A stretch of DNA of 64,000 bases from positions 62,001-126,000 of the forward strand of contig JAEWQP010000022.1 in the NCBI GenBank assembly GCA_023399155.1, in the 5' to 3' direction. Below the pieces are notes generated by a model. It was not told the origin of the DNA and searched no databases. It saw only the letters and a program-made list of their open reading frames with translations. The position numbers and the translations under genes are program-made. This document shows positions 36,074 to 43,684 of this stretch, piece after piece. Source of the stretch: Verrucomicrobiota bacterium (GTDB lineage: Bacteria > Verrucomicrobiota > Verrucomicrobiia > Opitutales > Opitutaceae). Every line of letters begins with the position of its first letter. Position 1 is the first letter of the stretch.

Positions 36074-39000
36074 CTAGGATGTGGCCGGCTCGATCGCACC
36101 GGTCGGGTGCCCGGCGGTGGCGCCACGGACCTCGTTCTCGAGCGCGACGTAATCGGGCTTGCCTGAACCGAGCACCGGCAGGCGCTTCCTCACGAGGATG
36201 ACGCGCGGTACGGACAACTCCGTCGCGCCGCGCTCGCGCGCGGCAGCGAGAAGGTCGGCACGTGTGGCCTCCGGCTGCTCCGTCACGAGCACGATCTCCT
36301 CGCCTTTCTGGGGATGGCTGCGCGAGACGGCGGCGTGCAAAGCGCGGGGCCAGACCGAGGAGGCGAGTTCCTCCACGGCCGTGAGCGAAACCATCTCGCC
36401 CGCCACCTTGGCGAAACGCCTGGCCCGTCCGATGATCCTCACGAACCCCTCGGCGTCGACCTCGACCACATCACCCGTGTCGTACCACCCATCCTCCGGC
36501 GGTTGGAGTTCGCCCGGCCTGTCACTGAGAAGGTAACCGAGCATGACATTCGCGCCGCGCACCCAGAGGCGCCCGCCTTGCTCGATGCCCGCGACGGGCT
36601 CCAGGCGCCATGCGATGCCGGGCAGGAAGCGGCCGACGGACCCCGGTTGGTTGAACATGGGCGTGTTCATCGTCAGGGCGGGCGCGGTCTCGGTCGCGCC
36701 GTAGCCTTCGAAGATGCGGACGCCGAACTTTTCCATGTAGAACTGGCGGACCGCGTCCTTGAGCTTCTCGGCACCGGCGAAGACGTAGCGCACGGAGAAG
36801 AAGTCGTAGGGGTGCGCGCGGCGCGCGTAACCGGCAAGGAACGTGTTCGTGCCGAACACGACCGTGGCATTGGTCTGGTAGATGAGCTCGGGGATGATCC
36901 CGTAGTGCAGAGGGGTGGGGTACATGAACACCGGGACGCCGTGAAGGAGCGGAACCAGCGTGCCGCCGGTCAGCCCGAAGGCGTGGAAGACGGGCAGGCA
37001 GTTGAAGACGCGGTCCGTCCTGACGAAATCAATACGCGCCGTGAGCTGGTGGCGGTTGGCCTGGAGATTGCGGTGGGAGAGCACCACGCCCTTTGGCGTC
37101 CCGGAGGATCCCGAGGTGAAGAGGATGACCGCAGGCTGATCGGCCGTGGCGGCCTGTGCGCGGATCGATGCGCCGCCGACGCGCGATCGATAGACACCGG
37201 CTGCCGTGAAGAGATAAAGCGGGAGCCGCAGCCAGTCCGCCGGTGTGCGCTTCGTGATGTCCTCGAGGTAGCGGACGGACACGCCACTTGCCGCCAGGGC
37301 GTCAACCGCGGCCTGCAGTTTCGCGAGCTCGACGAAACGCCGCGAGGTCCACGCCACGCGCACATTGGCCGTGCGGCAGGCCGAGACGATGTTGGCGGGG
37401 CCGGCGGAGTAGTTGAGCATCGCGCAGACGCGCCCGCAGGATTGGACGCCGAAGAACGCCGCGATCGCCGCGGAGCTGTTGGCGATGAGAAGTCCGACGG
37501 GTTCTCCCTTGCGCGTGTCGCGGCAGAGCTTCGGCCCGAGCAGCAGGCTGGCGGCGGTCAGCTTGCGGTAGGTGAGTGGCGAGAAACGCAGGTCGTCGAG
37601 CACGGCGAAGCCCCGGCCATGGGTGGCGCCCGCGTCGAGGAGCGCCTGGAACAGCGTGCAGCCGGTCTCGGCCGTCGCGACGTGGATGGTCGCGAGGATC
37701 TCATAGAGCTCGCGGGCCATGAACTGGCGGGCGGCGCGTCCACGAAGGTTTTCCGGCGGGTGAAACGAGCGCGGCGGCAGGATGGTGAGGGTGATCTTGG
37801 GAAACCAGCGCTGGCGCACCTTGCCCTTGAGGCGGGAAAAGGGCGTGCGGGTGGCACCGTCGATCTGGATCGGGATCAGGTCGGCGTCGGCCTTGTCGGC
37901 GATCAGGCCGGGCCCTTCGTAGACTTTCATCAGCGCGCCGGTCACGGTGAGGCGTCCCTCGGGAAAGATCACGACCGGCGTGCCGCTGCGGGCGACCTCG
38001 GTGAGGATCTTGATCGCCATCGGCTTGGTGGGATCAAGCGGATGGACCCTGGCCATCCAAAGGAAGGGTCGCACCCACCAGCGCCGCGCGATCGCGGTGT
38101 TGATCGCAAACGTCGGTCGCTCGGGCAGGAACGCCGTCAGCAGGGCCGCGTCGAGAAACGACGTGTGGTTGGCGATGATCACACGACGCGCCCCGGCCTT
38201 GTGGTAGTTCTCCCCGCCGCGCACCTCCACGCGGTAGAGCAGGCGCAGCAGCCAGCGGAAGAACGTGTGTATCACGGACTCGGGTACGAGCGTGATCACG
38301 TAGATCGAGACGACGACATTGCCGGCGGCGATCAGTGCGATCACGGCCGGGGTGGACATGCCGGCGGCAAAGAGGACGCCGGTGACGACGGCGACGAGCG
38401 TCATGAAGAGCGCACTCATGACATTGCTCGCGGCGATCACGCGCGAGCGGTAGGCGGGCTCGGCCCAGGCCTGCATCATGGTGTAGAGCGGGACCGTGAA
38501 AAGGCCGCCGCACACGGCGATGCCCGCGAGGTCGAGGATGAGCCGGATGCCGGTGGGCGAGAGCCGGAGGAACGCCTCCTCTGCGTAGCGATCCCCGATC
38601 GCGTGCGTCAGCCACGCGGCGTCGGCCATGAACAGGGACATGCCAAGGCCGGCCAGCGGCACGTACTTGGCCGATATCGCGCCGCGCAGGAGCCTGCTGC
38701 AAAGGAACGAGCCGACGCCGATGCCGAGGGCGAACGTGATAAGAAACGTGGATACCGTGAGCCGGGCGGCGACCGTGTCGCCGGTCGCGGACGGGAAGAG
38801 GTGATCCTTCACGTAGGCGGGGACCAGCATCAGCCAGAACGCGCCGATCAGCCAGAACCAGGCGATGCCGAGGATGGAGCGGAACACCCCGCGCTGGGTG
38901 CGCGCGTAGCGCAGCAGTTCCCATGTGGACGTGACGATGTTCCGGTTGACGCGCAGGTCGGGTGTCGTCGACGGGGCGGGAGGCAGGAGCAGGCTCGCCA

Positions 39001-39709
39001 GCCACCCGAGGACGGCGAGGGCGGTTACGGTGGCGGCGACGATCCATGCACCGTGCTCCACGCCGATGAGGTAGCCGCCGAGGAACGTGCCGAGCAGGAT
39101 CGAGACAAACGTCGCGGCCTCAAACACGGCATTGCCGCCGACGAGTTCCTCGGACCGAAGGTACTGGGGCAGGAGGCTGTACTTGAGCGGGCCGAAGAAG
39201 GCGGATTGGGCGCCCATGAAGAAGAGCGTGCCGAACAGGATCCATGGATCGTGGCGCACCAGTCCCACCGTGCCGATGAGCATCGCGGCGATCTCCCAGA
39301 GCTTCGTCCAGCGCACCATGCGCGCCTTTTCGAACTTGTCCGCGAGCTGGCCGGCGAAGGCGGAGAAGAGAAAGAACGGCAGGATGAAGACGCCGCCGAT
39401 CGCCTGGTTGAGCACCTTCGTATCCATCGCGAGCAGTTGCGTGAACTCGAAGGTCGCGAGGATCAGGAACGCGTTTTTGAAGACGTTGTCGTTGAACGCA
39501 CCCAGGAATTGGACAAGGAACAGAGGCAAGAAGCGGCGCGTCGTGAACAGATGGCCGGGACCGGGGGACATGCGCGGCCGGTTATGGTCTGGGTCCCTGT
39601 GTGACGCAACAGGCGACGCTATCGGCGCGCTCGCGGGACGTGCGCCGTCGTCGAACGCGGCATCAAGTTCCCAGGGCTCTTCGCGAGGAAAAGGGACGAG
39701 ATCGGCCAT
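36074..39709 (-). CDS. aas: LplT-PlsC-acyl-ACP synthetase fusion (Aas-like lysophospholipid recycling protein)
   Basis: This 1211-residue protein unites three functions. Residues about 50-470 are a major-facilitator transporter of the LplT type (FLGAFNDNVFKNAFLI). Residues about 495-690 are a PlsC acyltransferase with NHTSFLD (H515) and FPEGRLTVTG. Residues about 700-1190 are an AMP-binding ligase with the phosphate loop TSGSSGTPKG and YGATETAP. Together they would flip lysophospholipid inward and re-acylate it with activated fatty acid. In E. coli, lplT and aas are separate neighbouring genes. An ATG 46 codons in (MSPGPGHLFTTRRF) is an alternative start that keeps every domain. Confidence 0.9.
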   Translation of the reverse strand: MADLVPFPREEPWELDAAFDDGARPASAPIASPVASHRDPDHNRPRMSPGPGHLFTTRRFLPLFLVQFLGAFNDNVFKNAFLILATFEFTQLLAMDTKVLNQAIGGVFILPFFLFSAFAGQLADKFEKARMVRWTKLWEIAAMLIGTVGLVRHDPWILFGTLFFMGAQSAFFGPLKYSLLPQYLRSEELVGGNAVFEAATFVSILLGTFLGGYLIGVEHGAWIVAATVTALAVLGWLASLLLPPAPSTTPDLRVNRNIVTSTWELLRYARTQRGVFRSILGIAWFWLIGAFWLMLVPAYVKDHLFPSATGDTVAARLTVSTFLITFALGIGVGSFLCSRLLRGAISAKYVPLAGLGMSLFMADAAWLTHAIGDRYAEEAFLRLSPTGIRLILDLAGIAVCGGLFTVPLYTMMQAWAEPAYRSRVIAASNVMSALFMTLVAVVTGVLFAAGMSTPAVIALIAAGNVVVSIYVITLVPESVIHTFFRWLLRLLYRVEVRGGENYHKAGARRVIIANHTSFLDAALLTAFLPERPTFAINTAIARRWWVRPFLWMARVHPLDPTKPMAIKILTEVARSGTPVVIFPEGRLTVTGALMKVYEGPGLIADKADADLIPIQIDGATRTPFSRLKGKVRQRWFPKITLTILPPRSFHPPENLRGRAARQFMARELYEILATIHVATAETGCTLFQALLDAGATHGRGFAVLDDLRFSPLTYRKLTAASLLLGPKLCRDTRKGEPVGLLIANSSAAIAAFFGVQSCGRVCAMLNYSAGPANIVSACRTANVRVAWTSRRFVELAKLQAAVDALAASGVSVRYLEDITKRTPADWLRLPLYLFTAAGVYRSRVGGASIRAQAATADQPAVILFTSGSSGTPKGVVLSHRNLQANRHQLTARIDFVRTDRVFNCLPVFHAFGLTGGTLVPLLHGVPVFMYPTPLHYGIIPELIYQTNATVVFGTNTFLAGYARRAHPYDFFSVRYVFAGAEKLKDAVRQFYMEKFGVRIFEGYGATETAPALTMNTPMFNQPGSVGRFLPGIAWRLEPVAGIEQGGRLWVRGANVMLGYLLSDRPGELQPPEDGWYDTGDVVEVDAEGFVRIIGRARRFAKVAGEMVSLTAVEELASSVWPRALHAAVSRSHPQKGEEIVLVTEQPEATRADLLAAARERGATELSVPRVILVRKRLPVLGSGKPDYVALENEVRGATAGHPTGAIEPATS

Positions 39710-40166
39710 GGCACGTGTCTGCCATTCCCGTGCCGCAAGGCTCTTCAGTCACACAAGCCATTGATCCTCAAATCCCGTGGAGCGAATCAGGGCAACGGCG
39801 GACCCCGACGATGGACAGCCGATGTTCGCCGTCTCGACAAAATCTGCCCGGCGTGGAAGAGCGCTTCGGGGCAAGGGATCAACGCGACCCCCGAAAAGAA
39901 TGTCGGCCGGCACCCCGCTTTGACACGGCGGCACCGGCCGACCCGAACCCCTACTGCTGAGCCTTCAAAATGGCGCCTGTTTGCCGGATGTGCGAGCAAT
40001 TTCGTTCAGGGCAAGGCCGGTTTTCGGGCCCGGTTTGCGTGTCCTTACAGCAACACCACCAGAAAACGAAGTCGGTGTCGGGGTGTCTGCCGGATACGGC
40101 GGCGCATTTGCGCGAGCATTGACCCGCATCAAGGTGAGCATCGTCGTCGTGTGCGATGATGAGGCC
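39710..40166. other. Gene-free interval with FNR-type site
   Basis: About 460 bases between the divergent aas and ywiC-like genes hold no gene-like frame. A G+C-rich imperfect inverted repeat (TCGGCCGG with CCGGCCGA, near 39901-39939) and the FNR-like site at 40119 are the only structures noticed. Confidence 0.45.
40119..40160 (+). promoter_or_regulatory. FNR-type box and -10 element before the ywiC-like operon
   Basis: TTGACCCGCATCAA at 40119-40132 matches the TTGAT-N4-ATCAA consensus with one mismatch. GATGAT at 40155-40160 lies where a -10 hexamer would sit if the box were centred at -41.5, predicting transcription from 40167, the first base of an ATG. Confidence 0.5.
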
Positions 40167-40985
40167 ATGTTCATGAGCCGACGCGCGATCCCACAAATCG
40201 GGTTGCCGGAAACTGCGAAACCTGAACTCGCGGTGTTCCTGCCCCGCGAGCACGGCTCGTGGGCGCTGGTGCTCGAGCCGATGGTGCTCGCGCTGCTCGC
40301 CGCGCCGTCGCTGCGCGGCTCGGCGCTCGCTCTCGCGGCGATGGCGCTCTTCCTGATGCGGCGCCCGTGGCACTGCTGGCGCAGCGGGCAGGATGCGGAG
40401 CGCGCGCGAGTCGCGCGCCGCCTCGTGGGGGCCGCGGCGTTGGTCGCGCTCATTGCCGCGACATGGGCGCTGGCCGGGCAGCTTCGCGCCACCGCAGTCC
40501 CGCTCGCGATCGCCGCCGTCGCCGCGTCGGTTTTCGCGTGGCTCGAGGCCAGGCGCCAGACACGGAGCCTGATCGCGGAGTGTGCGGGCGCGCTCGCCTT
40601 TTGTGCTCTCGCGTCTGCCGCGGTGCTCGCCGATCCCGATCGCGCGGGTGATGTCTGGCTCGCCGGCGCCGTGGGCGGCTTTGCCGCGGCGCGCGCGCTG
40701 ACGACCTTGCTTCCGATCCGGGCCTATCTGCGGCGGCGCAAGGGCCGGGAGGCCTCGGGCCTGCCGGCGATGCTGATCGCGCTGCTTGCGATGCTGGTGG
40801 CGGCGTGGTTTGCCGTCGCGCGTGGCGGGAACTGGCTGCCTTGGGTGTGGACCGGCGTGTTTGCCGCGCGCAGCGCCTGGCTCGTGGGGCCATGGGCGCC
40901 GGCCTGGCCCGCGCGTCGTATTGGTTTTCTGGAGCTTGGCCTCGGCCTCGCCGCCGTGGTGTCCACGGGACTCGCTTTATCATGA
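40167..40985 (+). CDS. YwiC-like membrane protein
   Basis: This protein of about 272 residues has eight to nine membrane helices and the YwiC-like signature FLPREHGSWALVLEPMVLAL near the N-terminus. A short polar stretch (MRRPWHCWRSGQDAERARVA) lies between early helices. YwiC sits among nitrate-respiration genes in Bacillus subtilis, and here the gene opens an operon in a nitrite-reductase region, so a link to anaerobic respiration is plausible, but the activity is unknown. Start choice: ATG 40167 fits the predicted leaderless transcript, while ATG 40173 has GATGAGG at good spacing if transcription begins earlier. Its end overlaps the cupin gene by ATGA. Confidence 0.75.
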   Translation: MFMSRRAIPQIGLPETAKPELAVFLPREHGSWALVLEPMVLALLAAPSLRGSALALAAMALFLMRRPWHCWRSGQDAERARVARRLVGAAALVALIAATWALAGQLRATAVPLAIAAVAASVFAWLEARRQTRSLIAECAGALAFCALASAAVLADPDRAGDVWLAGAVGGFAAARALTTLLPIRAYLRRRKGREASGLPAMLIALLAMLVAAWFAVARGGNWLPWVWTGVFAARSAWLVGPWAPAWPARRIGFLELGLGLAAVVSTGLALS

Positions 40986-41344
40986 AACAAAACTCTTCCC
41001 TCCTTGATCCCATCGCGAGCGGCGTGGTCTCGCTCCCGGCCAACACGCAGTTCTCGCCCCAGGGCATCGTCAGTCGCGCCCTCGTCACGACCCCGGGCCT
41101 GCGCGTCACGCTGTTCGGCTTCGCCGAGGGGCAGGAACTGACGGAGCACGCGTCGAGTTCGCGCGCGATCATCCAGATCCTGACGGGACGTTCCGAGTGG
41201 ACCATCGCCGGCGAGCCGAAGGTGATCTCGGCGGGTGAAGTCCTCCACATGCCACCGGGCACCCGCCACGCCGTGCGCGCGGCCGAACCGTTTTCCATGC
41301 TCCTGACGCTCGTGAAGGAGAGCGATGCCACCCGCCATGAGTGA
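40982..41344 (+). CDS. Small cupin-domain protein
   Basis: This 120-residue single-domain cupin shows EGQELTEHASSSRAIIQILTG (first motif, with one histidine) and HMPPGTRHAVRAAEPFSMLL (second motif, H-x-P-x-G-x-x-H). Metal ligands are only partly conserved in motif one, so it may bind a ligand rather than catalyse. Cupins of this size appear next to denitrification and nitric-oxide-response genes. It overlaps the ywiC-like gene by four bases and the DUF2249 gene by eight, so the three are probably translated as a unit. Confidence 0.78.
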   Translation: MKQNSSLLDPIASGVVSLPANTQFSPQGIVSRALVTTPGLRVTLFGFAEGQELTEHASSSRAIIQILTGRSEWTIAGEPKVISAGEVLHMPPGTRHAVRAAEPFSMLLTLVKESDATRHE

Positions 41345-41831
41345 TGCCTCTTCCGGGCCTCTCGTGCACGAGTTCGACGTGCGTCCGCTGCTCGCCGCCG
41401 GCCAGGGTCCGATCGGGGCGATTCTGCAGGCCGTGCACGCGTTGCCGCCGGGCGGGTCATTGCGACTCATCGCTCCGTTCGAGCCGGTTCCGCTGTATGC
41501 ACGGCTTGGTGACGCGGGATTCGACCATGCCGTGCGCCAGCGTGGGGACGGCGCCTACGAGGTCACATTCTCGCCCCGTGCGCCGCGTCGCCCGGATCCC
41601 ATGCTTCTCGACCTTCGCGGCCTCGAGCCGCCGCAGCCGATGATGCGCGTCCTCGAGGAGATCGAGGGGCTTCCTGACGGCGGTGTGATCCTTGCGCGGA
41701 CGCGGTTTCGCCCCGTCCATCTGCTGGAAATCCTCGAGCAGCGCGGGTACGTCGGCGACTCCGCCGAACAACCCGACGGCTCCTGGGAGACCGTGATCAG
41801 CGCTGCGACCGATGCTTCGGGCGGTGACTGA
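41337..41831 (+). CDS. Two-domain DUF2249 protein
   Basis: This 164-residue protein is two DUF2249 domains in tandem. The first runs from EFDVRPLLAAGQGPIGAIL to GSLRLIAPFEPVPLYARL. The second runs from LLDLRGLEPPQPMMRVLEE to GGVILARTRFRPVHLLEIL. DUF2249 has a TusA-like fold and is found beside nitrite, nitrous-oxide and NO-related genes in many denitrifiers; its biochemical role is not settled. The ATG at 41337 overlaps the cupin stop (ATGAGTGA); an ATG 12 bases upstream is also in frame. A second, single-domain DUF2249 protein is encoded at 46720. Confidence 0.78.
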   Translation: MSDASSGPLVHEFDVRPLLAAGQGPIGAILQAVHALPPGGSLRLIAPFEPVPLYARLGDAGFDHAVRQRGDGAYEVTFSPRAPRRPDPMLLDLRGLEPPQPMMRVLEEIEGLPDGGVILARTRFRPVHLLEILEQRGYVGDSAEQPDGSWETVISAATDASGGD

Positions 41832-41847
41832 TAGACCCGGATCAGCC

Positions 41848-43194
41848 ATGAAATCAGCCCTCCCCTTCCGCGCCCAGGCGCTCGTCTCGTTCCCGTTCTT
41901 TGCCTTCGGGCTCGCGAGTTTCGCCGCGCTCCTCGCCTGGCTGGGGATGCGTCCGGAAGTCGTGCTCGAGGCGCCGCGCGCCGCACCGCCGCTGGCTTTC
42001 GCCCACCTCGCGATACTCGGGTGGCTGCTGACCTTCGTATTCGGCGCGGCCTACCAGCTCATCCCGGTGATCGCGGAGACGCGCCTGTGGAGTCGCGGAC
42101 TCGCCTACGCGCACCTGGCGCTGCACGTGGTCGCCACCCCGCGGATGCTGGCGGCTTTGGTGCAGGGCGACTTCGCGGCTGTTTCGCGCTGGGGCGCGGT
42201 CGTGGCGTTCGGCGTTGTGCTCGGTGTGGTGAACCTGCTCCTGACGGCAAGCCGCCGTTCGCGCTGGTCGCCGGACAACATCGGGCTGCTCTTTGCGATC
42301 TTCTGGCTGACCATGACCGTCGCCCTCGGCGTCGTGCTGGCGCTCGCCCGGGTCGGCGGGGTGGTGGACATCGCGCCCGACCGGCTCCTCAGGCTGCACA
42401 TGGTCTGTGGTATCGTCGGCTTTTTCATCGGGGCGCTGGTCTCCGTCGCGTTCAAGCTCGTCCCGATGTTTCTCCTCAGCGCCGTGCGCACGCATGCGCG
42501 CGCCTGGGCGGCCGTGGTGCTGCTCAACGCCGGGCTGGCCCTGGCGGTGCCCGGGCTCCTCGGCGAGTTGCGGTGGATGATCGCGGCCTCAGCCGCGGCG
42601 ATCGCGGCCGGACTTCTGGTTTTCCTGGTCGAGATGGGAGTCCTCGTCGCGCGACGCCTGAGGCCGCTCGACTGGCCGCTGCGCTCGTTCTTCCTGGGCG
42701 TCCTGATGCTGATCCCCACCGCGCTCATCGCGATCGCAGGCGTGCTGGACCGCAGCGGTTTTCCGATGCCGGGGCCATCGCGGCCGGAGTTTGCCGTCTT
42801 CATGCTGGGCTTGTTCGCGGTCTTCACTCCCTGCGTGCTCGGCATGGCGGGAAAGATCGTACCGTTCCTTGCCTGGCAATGGCGCTACTCCGGCCATCTG
42901 GGGCGTGCGCGCGTGCCGCTCGTCTCGGAACTCTTCAACAACACGCTTCTCGGCGTGCAGTGTGCCGGGCACGCATTCTCGATTGTGGCGATCGCATGTG
43001 CGGTGTGGACGGAATCCACCGTATGGATACACATCGGGCTCGGCGGGCTGTTTCTCGCCATCCTCAGCTATGGGACAAACGTCGTGCTCCTTGCGCGACA
43101 CCTCATCCACCCGCGCCTGACCCCGCTCGTGCCGCGGGTCGCTGTTGTTGCACCGCGCGCGGCCGGGGTGCAGCCCGCGGTTCAACCGCTCTGA
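41848..43194 (+). CDS. Polytopic membrane protein of the denitrification operon (haem-copper oxidase I or NnrS-like)
   Basis: This protein of about 448 residues has roughly twelve membrane helices. It contains repeated histidine-plus-GAxxxLxP motifs: FAHLAILGWLLTFVFGAAYQ with LIPVI, LHMVCGIVGFFIGALVSVAF with KLVPMF, and VLGMAGKIVPFLAW. These recall haem-ligating segments of haem-copper oxidase subunit I and of NnrS, a membrane haem-copper protein that relieves nitric-oxide stress. I cannot decide between those families, and the full six-histidine oxidase pattern is not evident. Its operon (cupin, DUF2249, DUF59) and the nearby nirK argue for a part in NO or electron handling. The ATG at 41848 is used; 41812 would overlap DUF2249. 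Confidence 0.62.
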   Translation: MKSALPFRAQALVSFPFFAFGLASFAALLAWLGMRPEVVLEAPRAAPPLAFAHLAILGWLLTFVFGAAYQLIPVIAETRLWSRGLAYAHLALHVVATPRMLAALVQGDFAAVSRWGAVVAFGVVLGVVNLLLTASRRSRWSPDNIGLLFAIFWLTMTVALGVVLALARVGGVVDIAPDRLLRLHMVCGIVGFFIGALVSVAFKLVPMFLLSAVRTHARAWAAVVLLNAGLALAVPGLLGELRWMIAASAAAIAAGLLVFLVEMGVLVARRLRPLDWPLRSFFLGVLMLIPTALIAIAGVLDRSGFPMPGPSRPEFAVFMLGLFAVFTPCVLGMAGKIVPFLAWQWRYSGHLGRARVPLVSELFNNTLLGVQCAGHAFSIVAIACAVWTESTVWIHIGLGGLFLAILSYGTNVVLLARHLIHPRLTPLVPRVAVVAPRAAGVQPAVQPL

Positions 43195-43201
43195 ACTTTC
43201 C

Positions 43202-43513
43202 ATGACGCCTTTACCGCAACCCAGCGAGGTGTATCACGTCCTTCGCGACCTGCTCGACCCCGAGGTCGGCATGAATGTGATCGATCTCGGGATGATCGGC
43301 GATGTGACGATCGGCGAGGACGGATCCGTGATCGTGGAGGTGATGCCGACCACGCCCGGATGTCCGATGCACGATGCGCTCGCCGCCGGCGTGTCCTCGT
43401 ACGTGGGCAGCCTTCCCGGCGTCACCGCCGTGGACGTGCAGTTTGTCTACGATCCGCCCTGGACGCCGGACCGCATCTCGCCCGAGGCGCGCGCAGCGCT
43501 CGGCATGGGCTGA
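43202..43513 (+). CDS. DUF59 / MIP18 family protein
   Basis: This 103-residue protein has the MIP18 family layout: YHVLRDLLDPEVGMNVIDLGMI at the start, a beta strand pair (SVIVEVMPTTPGCPMHDAL with the conserved cysteine) and the closing VQFVYDPPWTPDRIS. Family members (PaaD, SufT, and a domain of ApbC) help assemble or deliver iron-sulfur clusters. Here it may serve metalloproteins of the anaerobic operon. It follows the membrane-protein gene by seven bases and a terminator follows it, so it closes the first operon. Confidence 0.85.
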   Translation: MTPLPQPSEVYHVLRDLLDPEVGMNVIDLGMIGDVTIGEDGSVIVEVMPTTPGCPMHDALAAGVSSYVGSLPGVTAVDVQFVYDPPWTPDRISPEARAALGMG

Positions 43514-43543
43514 GAGCGCACTGAGCGCACCGGCGAGACGCCA

Positions 43544-43573
43544 CAGGCCCGGCCGCGAGCACGGCCGGGCCTG
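43544..43573 (+). terminator. Terminator closing the ywiC-DUF59 operon
   Basis: A 12-bp stem (CAGGCCCGGCCG with CGGCCGGGCCTG) with a six-base loop is followed by CTGTTTAC. It separates the DUF59 gene from the nirK promoter. Confidence 0.6.
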
Positions 43574-43601
43574 CTGTTTACTGCGGCGAAGACGGCGGGT
43601 G

Positions 43602-43643
43602 TTGATGCATATCAAGGCCCCCGGGATGGAATCGTCGTAGGAT
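43602..43643 (+). promoter_or_regulatory. Perfect FNR-type box with class II promoter spacing before nirK
   Basis: TTGATGCATATCAA at 43602-43615 is a perfect match to the FNR/DNR consensus and fully palindromic. TAGGAT at 43638-43643 lies exactly where a -10 hexamer belongs if the box is centred at -41.5, putting the transcription start at about 43650, 35 bases before the nirK ATG. Confidence 0.8.
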
Positions 43644-43684
43644 GCTGGAGACACGAGGCGCAGTCGCCCGGACTCCCAACCACC

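Noticed and set aside
36007..36075. tRNA-like stretch on the minus strand (GGTTCGAGACCC)
   Set aside because: The T-arm-like motif is present but the stem does not pair with a 7-base loop and no matching acceptor or anticodon arm can be built.
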